This document shows, in pieces, positions 25,018 to 32,078 of a DNA stretch of 32,823 bases. Positions within the stretch are counted from its first letter, which is position 1. Every line of letters begins with the position of its first letter. Source of the stretch: Deltaproteobacteria bacterium (GTDB lineage: Bacteria > Desulfobacterota > Desulfarculia > Adiutricales > Adiutricaceae); assembly GCA_031276865.1 (NCBI GenBank), contig JAISMF010000098.1:1-32823 (forward strand), read 5' to 3'. The notes beneath the pieces are model-generated. The model did not search any database, was not told the DNA's origin, and was given only the letters and a program-made list of their open reading frames with translations. The position numbers and the translations under genes are program-made.

Positions 25018-25484
25018 CATAAAAAGGGATCCGATCCTCCTAGGACCAGTCGGGGGGCGGTTTTCGCCCCTTTTCCAGCCTTAATGGGCCGAACACGGAA
25101 GGGGCCGCCGAGAAGGGGCCGGGCCAAACGCCCAAAAAGACCCCGGGGCTGAAAAAGACGGGCGAAGAGCCCGATTATCGCCCGCTCCGGAAAATCCGGC
25201 CGTCCGGCTCGGGGCGGGGTGAAAAAAAAGAAAACGAAAATAATCAGTAATTAACAAGGAATTAGAACAACGCCGCCCTGAAACGGGCGGTTTGTAGGGC
25301 CTGTTTCAAGACGAGCGGGATCTTAAAGATAAATATGCAAATATTATGCCATTAGCTCCCACCACGAAAACCGCGGAAAAGTTTAGGTAAGTTGAAACAC
25401 CCGAAAAACTGGAAGCGGAGAGGAAATCTTTCACGTTTTATATCCGGGATGACGAAAAAGGAGGGCTCTTTACGAAAACCCGCA

Positions 25485-25516
25485 GCCCTGTTTCTTTTCA
25501 TAACAGGGCCTTTTTT
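25485..25516 (+). terminator. Orphan intrinsic terminator
   Basis: GCCCTGTT (25485-25492) pairs exactly with AACAGGGC (25502-25509) across a 9-base loop and is followed by CTTTTTT. The signal reads on the plus strand, yet no plus-strand gene lies upstream. It could end a small RNA from about 25.2-25.5 kb or be a remnant of a lost gene. Confidence 0.6.
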
Positions 25517-26552
25517 CAAACTCCGTTTTTTGTCAACGCTTCTTCCTTAAAAAAACTTCCAAACCGTTAATCGTCATAATGTTTCAAAATTATTGCCCGA
25601 CAAAAGGTTTCAAAACTTTTACGCGCCTCTTTCCGGAGCGCCTCGCGTCAGATAAATGAATCTTGTTTTAAAAATAAGCGCGGAACGGTTAAACGTCAAG
25701 CCTCTGAAAACGCTTAAAATATGTTTCGTAAAAGTTTACGCCCTCGCCAAGGCCTCTGTTGGATTTTAAATTTGCAAGAACATATACTTTATAGACAATA
25801 AAATATTAATAATCATCCTATATTTTGTATTAACACGATAAATAATTTTTAACGCGGTCCTTGTGAACATGCGTCAAAGAGCGACGATGTTTCATGTTTC
25901 GCAATGTTTTCCGCGTTTTTCTTCGCAAGAAGGATGAAAAGCGCTTTTCGTTATTCGGTGAACGATGTAACGGAATAAAAAGCGCGGTTGTTTTCAGGCT
26001 TTCGCCGCGTTATTTCACGCGAGGATAGCGACTTCAAGAGAAAACGGCTGAAATAAGCTCACGGACGGAAAAACAACGGCAAATTCGCAAGCTTGATATC
26101 CGGCCTTGAATTTTTTCCCGCGCGTGTTACGTTTTAAAACTAAGGTATCTTTCGTACGACAGATCGTCTGGTTAGCCACCTCATCTTCAATTCGTATTGT
26201 TTCATGTCCGAAACGTTTTTTTCAGCCGGACGTCTTGTGAAACGGACCGACATTTCATTAATTTTCGTGGTGTCCGCCATTACATCGTCCAGGCATGTTT
26301 ATTTTTTCGCAATTTAAGAAAATCGTTCCGATGTCAGCCTATTACCCGCCTCCAACGCGGATCAAAAGACACGATAACGTTTTCCCGATGTTTTCAAATA
26401 CTGGCCAGGCGCGAAAAAACCTTTCATTCAGTGAAAGGCATCCTTATCTTTTTTAGCGCGGTCATACGCTGGGATGCCGATTTCAAATTTAAAGGACGCG
26501 TAGGGACCTTACCCAAGGAAGTCGAAGTCTTTTTTTTTACGCCTGTTCAGAT

Positions 26553-26576
26553 ACTTAACCCGAGTTTCACAGTTAT
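26553..26576 (+). repeat. Outer inverted repeat, left
   Basis: A 24-bp sequence starting ACTTAACCCGAG and ending TCACAGTTAT. It is the exact reverse complement of 28528-28551. Candidate left end of the insertion sequence, or of an older element into which it jumped. Confidence 0.85.
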
Positions 26577-26628
26577 TAGGTCCACTTTTCAAAATACCTT
26601 CTATTATCAGTCTTTTATTTTGACCAAA

Positions 26629-26641
26629 TGTGGTACCTAAC
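26629..26641 (+). repeat. Inner inverted repeat, left copy 1 (TGTGGTACCTAAC)
   Basis: Exact match to 26696-26708 and exact inverted match to 28464-28476. It is followed by a T-run/A-run (CTTTTTTTTAAAAAAA...) that resembles, in the opposite orientation, the sequence just outside the right inner repeat (28477-28492). Confidence 0.8.
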
Positions 26642-26695
26642 TTTTTTTTAAAAAAACCTTGATTGTAAGAGGAAAAAATGCCAATATTGAACTAA

Positions 26696-26708
26696 TGTGG
26701 TACCTAAC
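26696..26708 (+). repeat. Inner inverted repeat, left copy 2 (TGTGGTACCTAAC)
   Basis: Identical to copy 1, 67 bases further in, ending just before the GGAGG ribosome-binding site of the transposase. A 12/13 match also occurs inside the gene at 27104-27116. Being next to the translation start, it may be a transposase-binding or self-regulatory site. Confidence 0.75.
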
Positions 26709-26726
26709 TGGAGGCTACAAGTTCAT

Positions 26727-28442
26727 ATGGCATATTTAGTAGCAAAGACAATTAAGGGGCACAAGTACTATTATTCCGTTGAAAAGGCAAGAATTAACGG
26801 GAAATCGAGAGTTGTTCGGCAAATATACTTAGGAACTCTTGAAAACATTGAGCAAAACCAGTTAGAAAAAAAGCAAAGTGCGGGCATTCCTGATGCTGAA
26901 TATACAATTCATTTTGAGTTTGCCGCAGTCACAGCCTTATTAGACTTGGCGGATAGGCTTGAAATTCGCCAAATCATTGATGAAGAAGTCGGTAAGCGGC
27001 AACAGGGGTTGCCAGTTGGAGATTCCATTGTGCTGGCCGCAATTAACAGGGCAGTTGGCCAGGTGAGCAAAAATGCCTTTCATGAGAATTGGTTTAAAAA
27101 GACTGTGCTACCTAACTGTTTTCCGCTGGCAAATAAAAACTCTCTTTCAAGCCAAGGTTTTTGGAACAATATGTCTTTGATAGATAGAGATATGATTAGT
27201 CGAATTGAAGACGAAATAAGTAAAAAAATTATAAAAAAGTATAATATAACATCAAATTTGCTTTTATTTGATAATACAAACTTTATTAGCTATATTAACA
27301 CCGATAGTCCAGCCTTATTGCCACAAAGAGGTAAAAGCAAAGAACATAGATCAGATTTAAGAATAGTTGGCTTATCCTTAATGGTCTCGCCAGATAATAA
27401 CATCCCGTTATTTCATGAACCGTACCCCGGTAACACAAACGATGCAAAAAGATTTTCTGAAATCATAGACAAGCTAAAATCAAGATGTGGTAGTATTCAA
27501 AAGAATAATGATATAACACTAGTATTCGATCGTGGAAACAATTCTTCAGCAAATGTTGAAAAACTAATAGAAGACGATCCTCTGGCATTTCATTATGTCG
27601 GTGGTTTAAAGCAAAATCAGTGTCCTGAATTGTTGAGTATACCTAAAAGCGAGTATAAGCCACTTGAAGGGGACACGTTTGGTGGTACAACAGCATTTCG
27701 CACAATGAAAACAGAATTTGGTCGTTTAGTAACCGTAGTATTAACCAATAACCCCGAGTTATTTGAAGCGCAACTACGAGGAGTTACAAACAATATATTA
27801 AAATGTTCGAATGCCCTGTCCGAATTAGCAGGCAAATTAGAAGAGCGCAAAGAAGGTAAAATATTTAGGGGTAGACAATACAGTGTAGAGTCAGTAAACA
27901 CAAACGTGAAAAATATTTTATCTGCCGAACACATGAAAAGAGTCTTTGAATATGATGTTGAATCTGTTGAAGGCAATGTAACTTTAAGTTATAGATTTAA
28001 CCATGAAGGTTTCGATAATCTTAAGGAACACATACTAGGCAAAAGCATATTATTTACCGATAGAGATAACTGGTCTAATGAGCAAATTGTAAGTGCCTAT
28101 AGAGCGCAATATCATGTTGAAGAATGTTTCAAGCAAATGAAGCATAAAAGTTATTTATCTTTCATCCCTATAAGACATTATACAGATAGACATATTATTG
28201 TACATGCGTTTTATTGTGTATTAGCCTTGATATTGACAAGCTTATTAAATTTAGAATTTAAACGTATGGGTTATAATATAACTATAAATAAAATGATAGA
28301 AGATTTAAGTGAGATTGACTATACACATATATATTATAACCAAAAAGGGAAGATGATAGTAAAAAATGCTTTTTACCCTGCAGAAGGTGTATACAAAGAG
28401 TATCTTGAAAAATATAATCTTTACAAATACATTAAAAAATAA
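26727..28442 (+). CDS. IS1634-like (IS4 superfamily) DDE transposase
   Basis: This 571-residue protein appears to be an intact DDE transposase. It starts MAYLVAKTIKGHKYYYSVEK and continues with the RVVRQIYLGTLEN segment typical of IS1634-type enzymes. The likely acidic residues are in LLLFDNTNFISY (first Asp), TLVFDRGNNSSANVEKL (second Asp) and AYRAQYHVEECFKQMKHK, which resembles the IS4-superfamily YREK region and supplies the Glu. A frame start ten codons earlier is possible, but the ATG at 26727 has GGAGG 12 bases upstream and gives the family N terminus. Codon use is very AT-rich, unlike all other genes in the window. No frameshift or stop interrupts it, so the element may still be active. 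Confidence 0.9.
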   Translation: MAYLVAKTIKGHKYYYSVEKARINGKSRVVRQIYLGTLENIEQNQLEKKQSAGIPDAEYTIHFEFAAVTALLDLADRLEIRQIIDEEVGKRQQGLPVGDSIVLAAINRAVGQVSKNAFHENWFKKTVLPNCFPLANKNSLSSQGFWNNMSLIDRDMISRIEDEISKKIIKKYNITSNLLLFDNTNFISYINTDSPALLPQRGKSKEHRSDLRIVGLSLMVSPDNNIPLFHEPYPGNTNDAKRFSEIIDKLKSRCGSIQKNNDITLVFDRGNNSSANVEKLIEDDPLAFHYVGGLKQNQCPELLSIPKSEYKPLEGDTFGGTTAFRTMKTEFGRLVTVVLTNNPELFEAQLRGVTNNILKCSNALSELAGKLEERKEGKIFRGRQYSVESVNTNVKNILSAEHMKRVFEYDVESVEGNVTLSYRFNHEGFDNLKEHILGKSILFTDRDNWSNEQIVSAYRAQYHVEECFKQMKHKSYLSFIPIRHYTDRHIIVHAFYCVLALILTSLLNLEFKRMGYNITINKMIEDLSEIDYTHIYYNQKGKMIVKNAFYPAEGVYKEYLEKYNLYKYIKK

Positions 28443-28463
28443 TTTTATGGTATGAAATAGCGG

Positions 28464-28476
28464 GTTAGGTACCACA
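28464..28476 (-). repeat. Inner inverted repeat, right
   Basis: GTTAGGTACCACA on the plus strand is the exact reverse complement of the two left inner copies. It begins 21 bases after the transposase stop. Confidence 0.8.
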
Positions 28477-28527
28477 GGTTTTTTAAAAAAGTTCAATAAT
28501 TTCGGATACTTAGTGCCCATCCTTTTG

Positions 28528-28551
28528 ATAACTGTGAAACTCGGGTTAAGT
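28528..28551 (-). repeat. Outer inverted repeat, right
   Basis: Exact 24-bp reverse complement of 26553-26576. The flanking bases (TTACAA on the right, TCAGAT on the left) show no clear target-site duplication. Confidence 0.85.
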
Positions 28552-28851
28552 TTACAATATTTTGAACCTTTTGCATAAGCCGCAACAAAAGCCCTCGCCC
28601 ATCCGCGTAACGGCGGGGATTATTTTCAGGTTTTACAGGGTTTATAACGGTTTCGGTCAACGCCAGAGTTTATCCCAAAAAAAATACAGTATATTTCCAG
28701 CGTAACGGAAAATATACTGTAAATTGGGAAAAATACGAACTTTCGGGTAAAAAAAACTTAAAATAATATACACTTTTTTAGTCGAAAACGGCTTAAACTA
28801 GTGAACAAATAAAAATTAATGATATTTTATAAACATCGATAAATTAAAATC
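28552..28851. other. AT-rich gene-free gap between the insertion sequence and tRNA-Gly
   Basis: No gene is visible on either strand in these 300 bases. It contains the inverted repeat at 28685-28721 and long A runs. Composition resembles the region left of the insertion sequence, so the AT-rich zone is continuous up to the tRNA. Confidence 0.7.
28685..28721. repeat. AT-rich inverted repeat
   Basis: TACAGTATATTTCC (28685-28698) pairs with GGAAAATATACTGTA (28707-28721), with one bulged base and an 8-base loop. It may form a hairpin or cruciform, or be a protein-binding site; nothing next to it explains it. Confidence 0.6.
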
Positions 28852-28927
28852 TGGAGCGGGCAACGGGGTTCGAACCCGCGACCCCAAGCTTGGGAAGCTC
28901 GTACTCTACCAACTGAGCTATGCCCGC
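28852..28927 (-). tRNA. tRNA-Gly(CCC)
   Basis: On the minus strand the acceptor stem GCGGGCA pairs with TGCCCGC. The D arm is AGCTCAGTTGGTAGAGT, and the anticodon loop TTCCCAA carries CCC, which reads GGG glycine codons. The T arm is GTCGCGGGTTCGAACCCC, and CCA is encoded at 28854-28852. It marks the border between the AT-rich zone with the insertion sequence and the GC-rich SPOR/TPR genes. Confidence 0.95.
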
Positions 28928-29085
28928 CCGGATTAGTTTCCATTATACGGATTAAAGCCCCCGGAAGTCAACAGGAGAAACCGCCAAACCGCCAAAATAC
29001 CCGGACGGCCGAGGGACGGATCCGGACCTTAAGCCCTTTTCCGGCGGTTGGGCCCCCTTCCCCTTCCGGAAAGAGCCGGATAAGC

Positions 29086-30957
29086 CTATTTACCGCCCCC
29101 CACCACCGGGGCGCCTATCTGCTTCACCTCGGAAACGGTGGGGTTGGAGCTCCAGTGATCCGCCGGCGTCTTGGCCTTGCCGGCCAGATCCCTGGCCACG
29201 GAGTCGGCCTTGTCCCTTTCCTTGAAGTAGCCCAGACGCACGCGGTGGATGAGGTTTCCCGCCTTGTCCGTGACCTTGGCCAGATACAGGGTGCCCTCCG
29301 GCTTGAAGGACTGGAGCTTCTTTAAAACCGAGAGGGCCTCATCCTCCGAGGAGGAGGAGTACATGGATACCACCCAAAGCTCGGAGATGGCCTCCTCCGG
29401 CGGGGAGGCCCCGCCCGAAGCTAAAGACCCCGCTCCGGAGGCGTCGGCCGTCTTGGGTTTTCCGCCGCCGGAATCCACCGTCTCCGCGGTAGAGGCTTTT
29501 CCCGGTGCTCCGGCCGTCACCCGTGGAGCGGCGGCTCCGGGAGAGGGGGCGACCGTGGCGGGGGAGCTTCTTTTAACCGGCGGGGAATCGCCCACGGCGG
29601 GAGCCGTCGGAGGCTTGATTCCGGCCGCGGAAGCCGCCTCCTCGGGGGCGGCGGCCGCTACCGTCTCCCGGGGGCTGGAGGGCGTGCGGGGGGTGGGTCT
29701 CACCGCGCCGGGGTCTCCGGACGGAGGCGGACTCACGGTGGAGCTCAGGGCGGCCGGTCCGGAGGAGCTCACCTCCGGATCAGCCTCCGCCAGGGCCTCG
29801 CTTAAAGCGGGATTCGGGGGCCCGGCGATATCTTCGGCCCCGGGCTCCGTCACGAGGGGGACGCCACCATCGGGATCGAACCCGGAGGCGGCCGCCTCGC
29901 TGTCCAGCATGGGATCCAGCGGAATATCGTCGGGCGGCGGGGCGCCAGTTTCATCCGGCGCCCCGCTCCCGCCGGCGGAGACGCCGATGAGGGTTCCGCC
30001 GCTTAGGGCCGTGAGGGTTTCGGCGCCATCAGCGCCGGCGGCCGCCGTAGATTCAGGATCCCCGGACCGACCCAGGGCGGTGGAAGCGGGATTCGCCTGG
30101 GGGATGACCCGGGGAACGGGCGTGGCGGCGGTAGCCGCCGTCTCGGCCGGATCCGAAACCAAGGCGGAGGCGCCCGGCCCGGAAACGGGGTCATCCCCGA
30201 AAAGCGCCCCCTCTTCCGAAGGGGTCCCGCCGGAGACGGCGCCATCCTCGGAAGCCGCGCCCTCCGGAAGGGAAAGATCCGTGGAAGCGTCTCCCTGATC
30301 CGCCCCCGGACTAAAGGAGTAAGGCTCGGCCGCGGCCGAAGCGTCGGATCCGGCCGGAGCGGAGGTTGAGTCCGGAGAGGGTGGAATCGCTCCTCGGGCG
30401 TCCGGAGCTCCGTCGGGGGGGGAGGCGTCCTCTCCTGATCTTTCAACCGGGGAGGAGGCCGGAAAGCCGGAGACTCCGGCCGCGGCCTCCGAAGCCGCGG
30501 CCGTTGAACCGCGATCCGGACCGCCCGGATCCCCCGGCAGCTGGTAAAGAAGCTGCGGCTCGTTTAAAGGCGGAGGAGCGGCGCTTCTCCGGTAGAAATA
30601 GTAGGCGGCCACGGCTAAAACCACCGCCAGGATGACGGAGACGAGCCTAACCATGGGGCTTTTCTTTTTCAAGCTGGTGTACTCGGGCTGCTCTCCCGGA
30701 TCGTTTTTCCGGTACCATTCCTCGTCCGAGAACTCCCCCGGGCCGCCGCCGGAAGGGGCGGCCGCCTTTAAGGGCGGCTCCTTTTCCAGGTTTCCAGGCG
30801 CCTTGGAAGACTCCTTTCCGGAAACGCCCGCGGAACGCGGCGCTTCTCCGGAAAGCGGGGCGTTTCCAACCACCGGCCCCTCTTCGGGACCCGGGTCCTC
30901 CTCGCTTAGCACTATCGGTTCCAAAGCGGGATCCGTCCTGTCTCTGTCGTCGGCCAT
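29086..30957 (-). CDS. SPOR-domain membrane protein
   Basis: This 623-residue protein is a single-pass inner-membrane protein. The first ~100 residues are acidic and Pro/Gly-rich and probably cytoplasmic. One membrane helix lies at about 103-122 (VRLVSVILAVVLAVAAYYFY), flanked by basic residues. A ~390-residue Ala/Pro/Ser/Gly-rich periplasmic linker leads to a C-terminal SPOR-like domain from about 517. That domain has ELWVVSMYSSSSEDEALSVL and the repeat-like HRVRLGYFKERDKADSVARD. SPOR domains bind denuded glycans of septal peptidoglycan, so a role at the division site or in envelope maintenance is likely but not shown. The ATG has GAGG 8 bases upstream, and a stable hairpin ends 16 bases before the start. 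The long linker is unusual; comparable proteins are often 200-350 residues. Confidence 0.82.
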   Translation of the reverse strand: MADDRDRTDPALEPIVLSEEDPGPEEGPVVGNAPLSGEAPRSAGVSGKESSKAPGNLEKEPPLKAAAPSGGGPGEFSDEEWYRKNDPGEQPEYTSLKKKSPMVRLVSVILAVVLAVAAYYFYRRSAAPPPLNEPQLLYQLPGDPGGPDRGSTAAASEAAAGVSGFPASSPVERSGEDASPPDGAPDARGAIPPSPDSTSAPAGSDASAAAEPYSFSPGADQGDASTDLSLPEGAASEDGAVSGGTPSEEGALFGDDPVSGPGASALVSDPAETAATAATPVPRVIPQANPASTALGRSGDPESTAAAGADGAETLTALSGGTLIGVSAGGSGAPDETGAPPPDDIPLDPMLDSEAAASGFDPDGGVPLVTEPGAEDIAGPPNPALSEALAEADPEVSSSGPAALSSTVSPPPSGDPGAVRPTPRTPSSPRETVAAAAPEEAASAAGIKPPTAPAVGDSPPVKRSSPATVAPSPGAAAPRVTAGAPGKASTAETVDSGGGKPKTADASGAGSLASGGASPPEEAISELWVVSMYSSSSEDEALSVLKKLQSFKPEGTLYLAKVTDKAGNLIHRVRLGYFKERDKADSVARDLAGKAKTPADHWSSNPTVSEVKQIGAPVVGGGK

Positions 30958-30969
30958 CTTGACACCTCG

Positions 30970-31004
30970 AAAACCGCCGCGCCTTGTTTAAAAAAGCGCG
31001 GCGG
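30970..31004 (-). promoter_or_regulatory. Hairpin plus short T run just before the SPOR gene
   Basis: CCGCCGCGC (30974-30982) pairs exactly with GCGCGGCGG (30996-31004) across a 13-base loop. On the minus strand it is followed by TTTTC and then, within a few bases, the GAGG ribosome-binding site and the ATG at 30957. It resembles an intrinsic terminator but sits in the leader of the gene it would block, so attenuation or mRNA protection is possible. Confidence 0.5.
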
Positions 31005-31041
31005 GGGCTGAAACAATCGCGCTAAAGGACCTCTCCCGGCC

Positions 31042-31060
31042 AAAAGCCGCCGAAGGCGGC
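31042..31060 (-). terminator. Intrinsic terminator after the TPR gene
   Basis: GCCGCC (31060-31055 on the minus strand) pairs with GGCGGC (31051-31046) across TTC and is followed by TTTTGG. It starts 7 bases after the TPR stop codon. With the next hairpin it suggests that SPOR transcription is at least partly separate from the TPR gene. Confidence 0.6.
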
Positions 31061-31067
31061 GTTTGGG

Positions 31068-32078
31068 CTATTTCCCGGCTTTTCCTCCGGACGCCCCCCC
31101 CGCGGGGTCTCCTTTACCGGACGGTCCGGAGGCGCCTTCCGATGGAGTGGACCCGGTGGATTCCGCCTTATCCGAAGCTTTGGGGGGATCCGACTTATCG
31201 GAAGATTTGGGGGGATCCGCCGTATCCGAAGGTTTGGAGGAACCCGCCTCCTCCGTTGATCCGGAGGGATCCGCCGCGCCGGAGGATTCAGCCGAACCCT
31301 CGGGCGGGGAAGAAGGCGCGGCGGCGCCGGCAGCTTCGGGAGCTGAAGGAGGCTGGGATCCGTCCGCCGTCGGAGCGGCGCCGGAGGAGGCTTTATCCAG
31401 CCGCCTCAGGTTGTTCTCCGCCATGAACGCCTCCATGGTCCCTGGAAAGGCGCCGCTAATCTGGATGTAGACGTCCCTGGCGTCGTCCGTCCTCCCCAGG
31501 GCCATGTAGACTCTTCCCAGGGAGCTTAAAAGCGCCGCCTGGAAAGGCTGGGCGGCCTGCGGCGCGCCTATCGCGGATTCGGCGAGCTTGGAGGACTCCA
31601 GATAGTATTTAAGGGCCGCCTCGTTGTCTCCCAGCTCCTCGGACAATCCGCCCAGGTAATTGGTCACGAGAACCCTCAGACTCTCTTCTCCTTTGGGGAG
31701 GGTGTCGTAAAGCTCGGTTAGAAGGTTTCGGGCATCCTCGTGGCGTCCGAGTTGAACGTAGGAGTCCACCATGGCGTAGGCCGCCGCCCTGGCCGACGGG
31801 GTGCCTTTCCATTTGGAGCGGACCGCCTCCATGTTTTTCAAAGTCCCGTCCGGATCGTTTTCCACGTAGGCCGCGAAATAAGCATCCGAGGCCTTCTCCC
31901 TGGCGGAGCTCCTTATCTGCGAGACGACTAAAACGACGATCCCGGCCAACACGACGCAGGCCGCGGCGATCCATATCCGCTTGGAGTTCTCCAGATAAAA
32001 ATTATAAATCCTGTCCGTGGTGCTGAAAAAAGCGTCCTGTTCTTTCAGCAGCTTCTTTATGCTGACCTTTTTCGCCAT
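31068..32078 (-). CDS. Membrane-anchored tetratricopeptide repeat protein, YfgM-like
   Basis: This 336-residue protein has a short basic cytoplasmic N terminus and one membrane helix at about 35-56 (IWIAAACVVLAGIVVLVVSQI). A TPR region to about 235 includes DSYVQLGRHEDARNLLTELY, YLGGLSEELGDNEAALKYYL and SLGRVYMALGRTDDARDVYI. The layout matches YfgM-type proteins, which in E. coli associate with SecYEG and periplasmic chaperones, but a general scaffold is equally possible. The last ~100 residues are Ser/Pro/Ala/Gly/Lys-rich and probably disordered, with imperfect 9-residue repeats of the PPKSSDKSD type. The start at 32078 has only a weak ribosome-binding site (GGGAG too far upstream). A good promoter lies about 280 bases upstream. 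Confidence 0.8.
   Translation of the reverse strand: MAKKVSIKKLLKEQDAFFSTTDRIYNFYLENSKRIWIAAACVVLAGIVVLVVSQIRSSAREKASDAYFAAYVENDPDGTLKNMEAVRSKWKGTPSARAAAYAMVDSYVQLGRHEDARNLLTELYDTLPKGEESLRVLVTNYLGGLSEELGDNEAALKYYLESSKLAESAIGAPQAAQPFQAALLSSLGRVYMALGRTDDARDVYIQISGAFPGTMEAFMAENNLRRLDKASSGAAPTADGSQPPSAPEAAGAAAPSSPPEGSAESSGAADPSGSTEEAGSSKPSDTADPPKSSDKSDPPKASDKAESTGSTPSEGASGPSGKGDPAGGASGGKAGK
31168..31248. repeat. 27-bp tandem repeat, three copies, inside the TPR gene
   Basis: Units at 31168-31194, 31195-31221 and 31222-31248 follow the pattern TTATCCGAAG, then a G-rich TTTGGGGGG, then ATCCGMC, with a few substitutions in the third. They encode 9-residue Pro/Lys/Ser/Asp repeats in the disordered tail. 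The unit is a multiple of three, so copy-number change keeps the frame. Confidence 0.85.

Larger units (their letters stand above)
24665..26552. other. 1.9-kb gene-free region upstream of pilY1 copy 1
   Basis: No convincing gene is seen on either strand. The first ~500 bases hold the pilY1 leader and a candidate promoter. GC-rich plus-strand hairpins occur at 25054-25070 (GGGGCG/CGCCCC then TTTT) and 25273-25290 (CCGCCC/GGGCGG then TTTG), and a good terminator at 25485-25516. From about 25.2 kb the sequence becomes clearly AT-richer than the operons and stays so up to the insertion sequence. A 147-codon plus-strand frame at 26197-26640 looks like chance. Confidence 0.65.
26553..28551 (+). mobile_element. 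IS1634-like insertion sequence with nested inverted repeats
   Basis: One intact transposase gene lies inside two sets of inverted repeats. The outer pair is 24 bp and perfect (26553-26576 and 28528-28551), giving a 1,999-bp span. The inner pair is 13 bp, TGTGGTACCTAAC, at 26629-26641 and again at 26696-26708 on the left, inverted at 28464-28476 on the right, giving 1,848 or 1,781 bp. Which pair is the true end cannot be settled here, as no convincing target duplication flanks either. Base composition is much more AT-rich than the surrounding operons, suggesting recent arrival. Confidence 0.8.

Noticed and set aside
26197..26640. 147-codon plus-strand open frame left of the transposase
   Set aside because: It crosses the outer and inner inverted repeats, has no recognisable domain or good ribosome-binding site, and reads like chance translation of AT-rich DNA.
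26550..28512. GATACTTA at 26550 and 28505 as a target-site duplication
   Set aside because: The right copy lies inside the outer inverted repeat while the left overlaps its edge, so the pair does not flank any repeat boundary consistently.
28852..28927. tRNA-Gly as a proven attachment site
   Set aside because: No integrase gene and no repeated tRNA 3' end was found in the window, so only a composition boundary can be stated.
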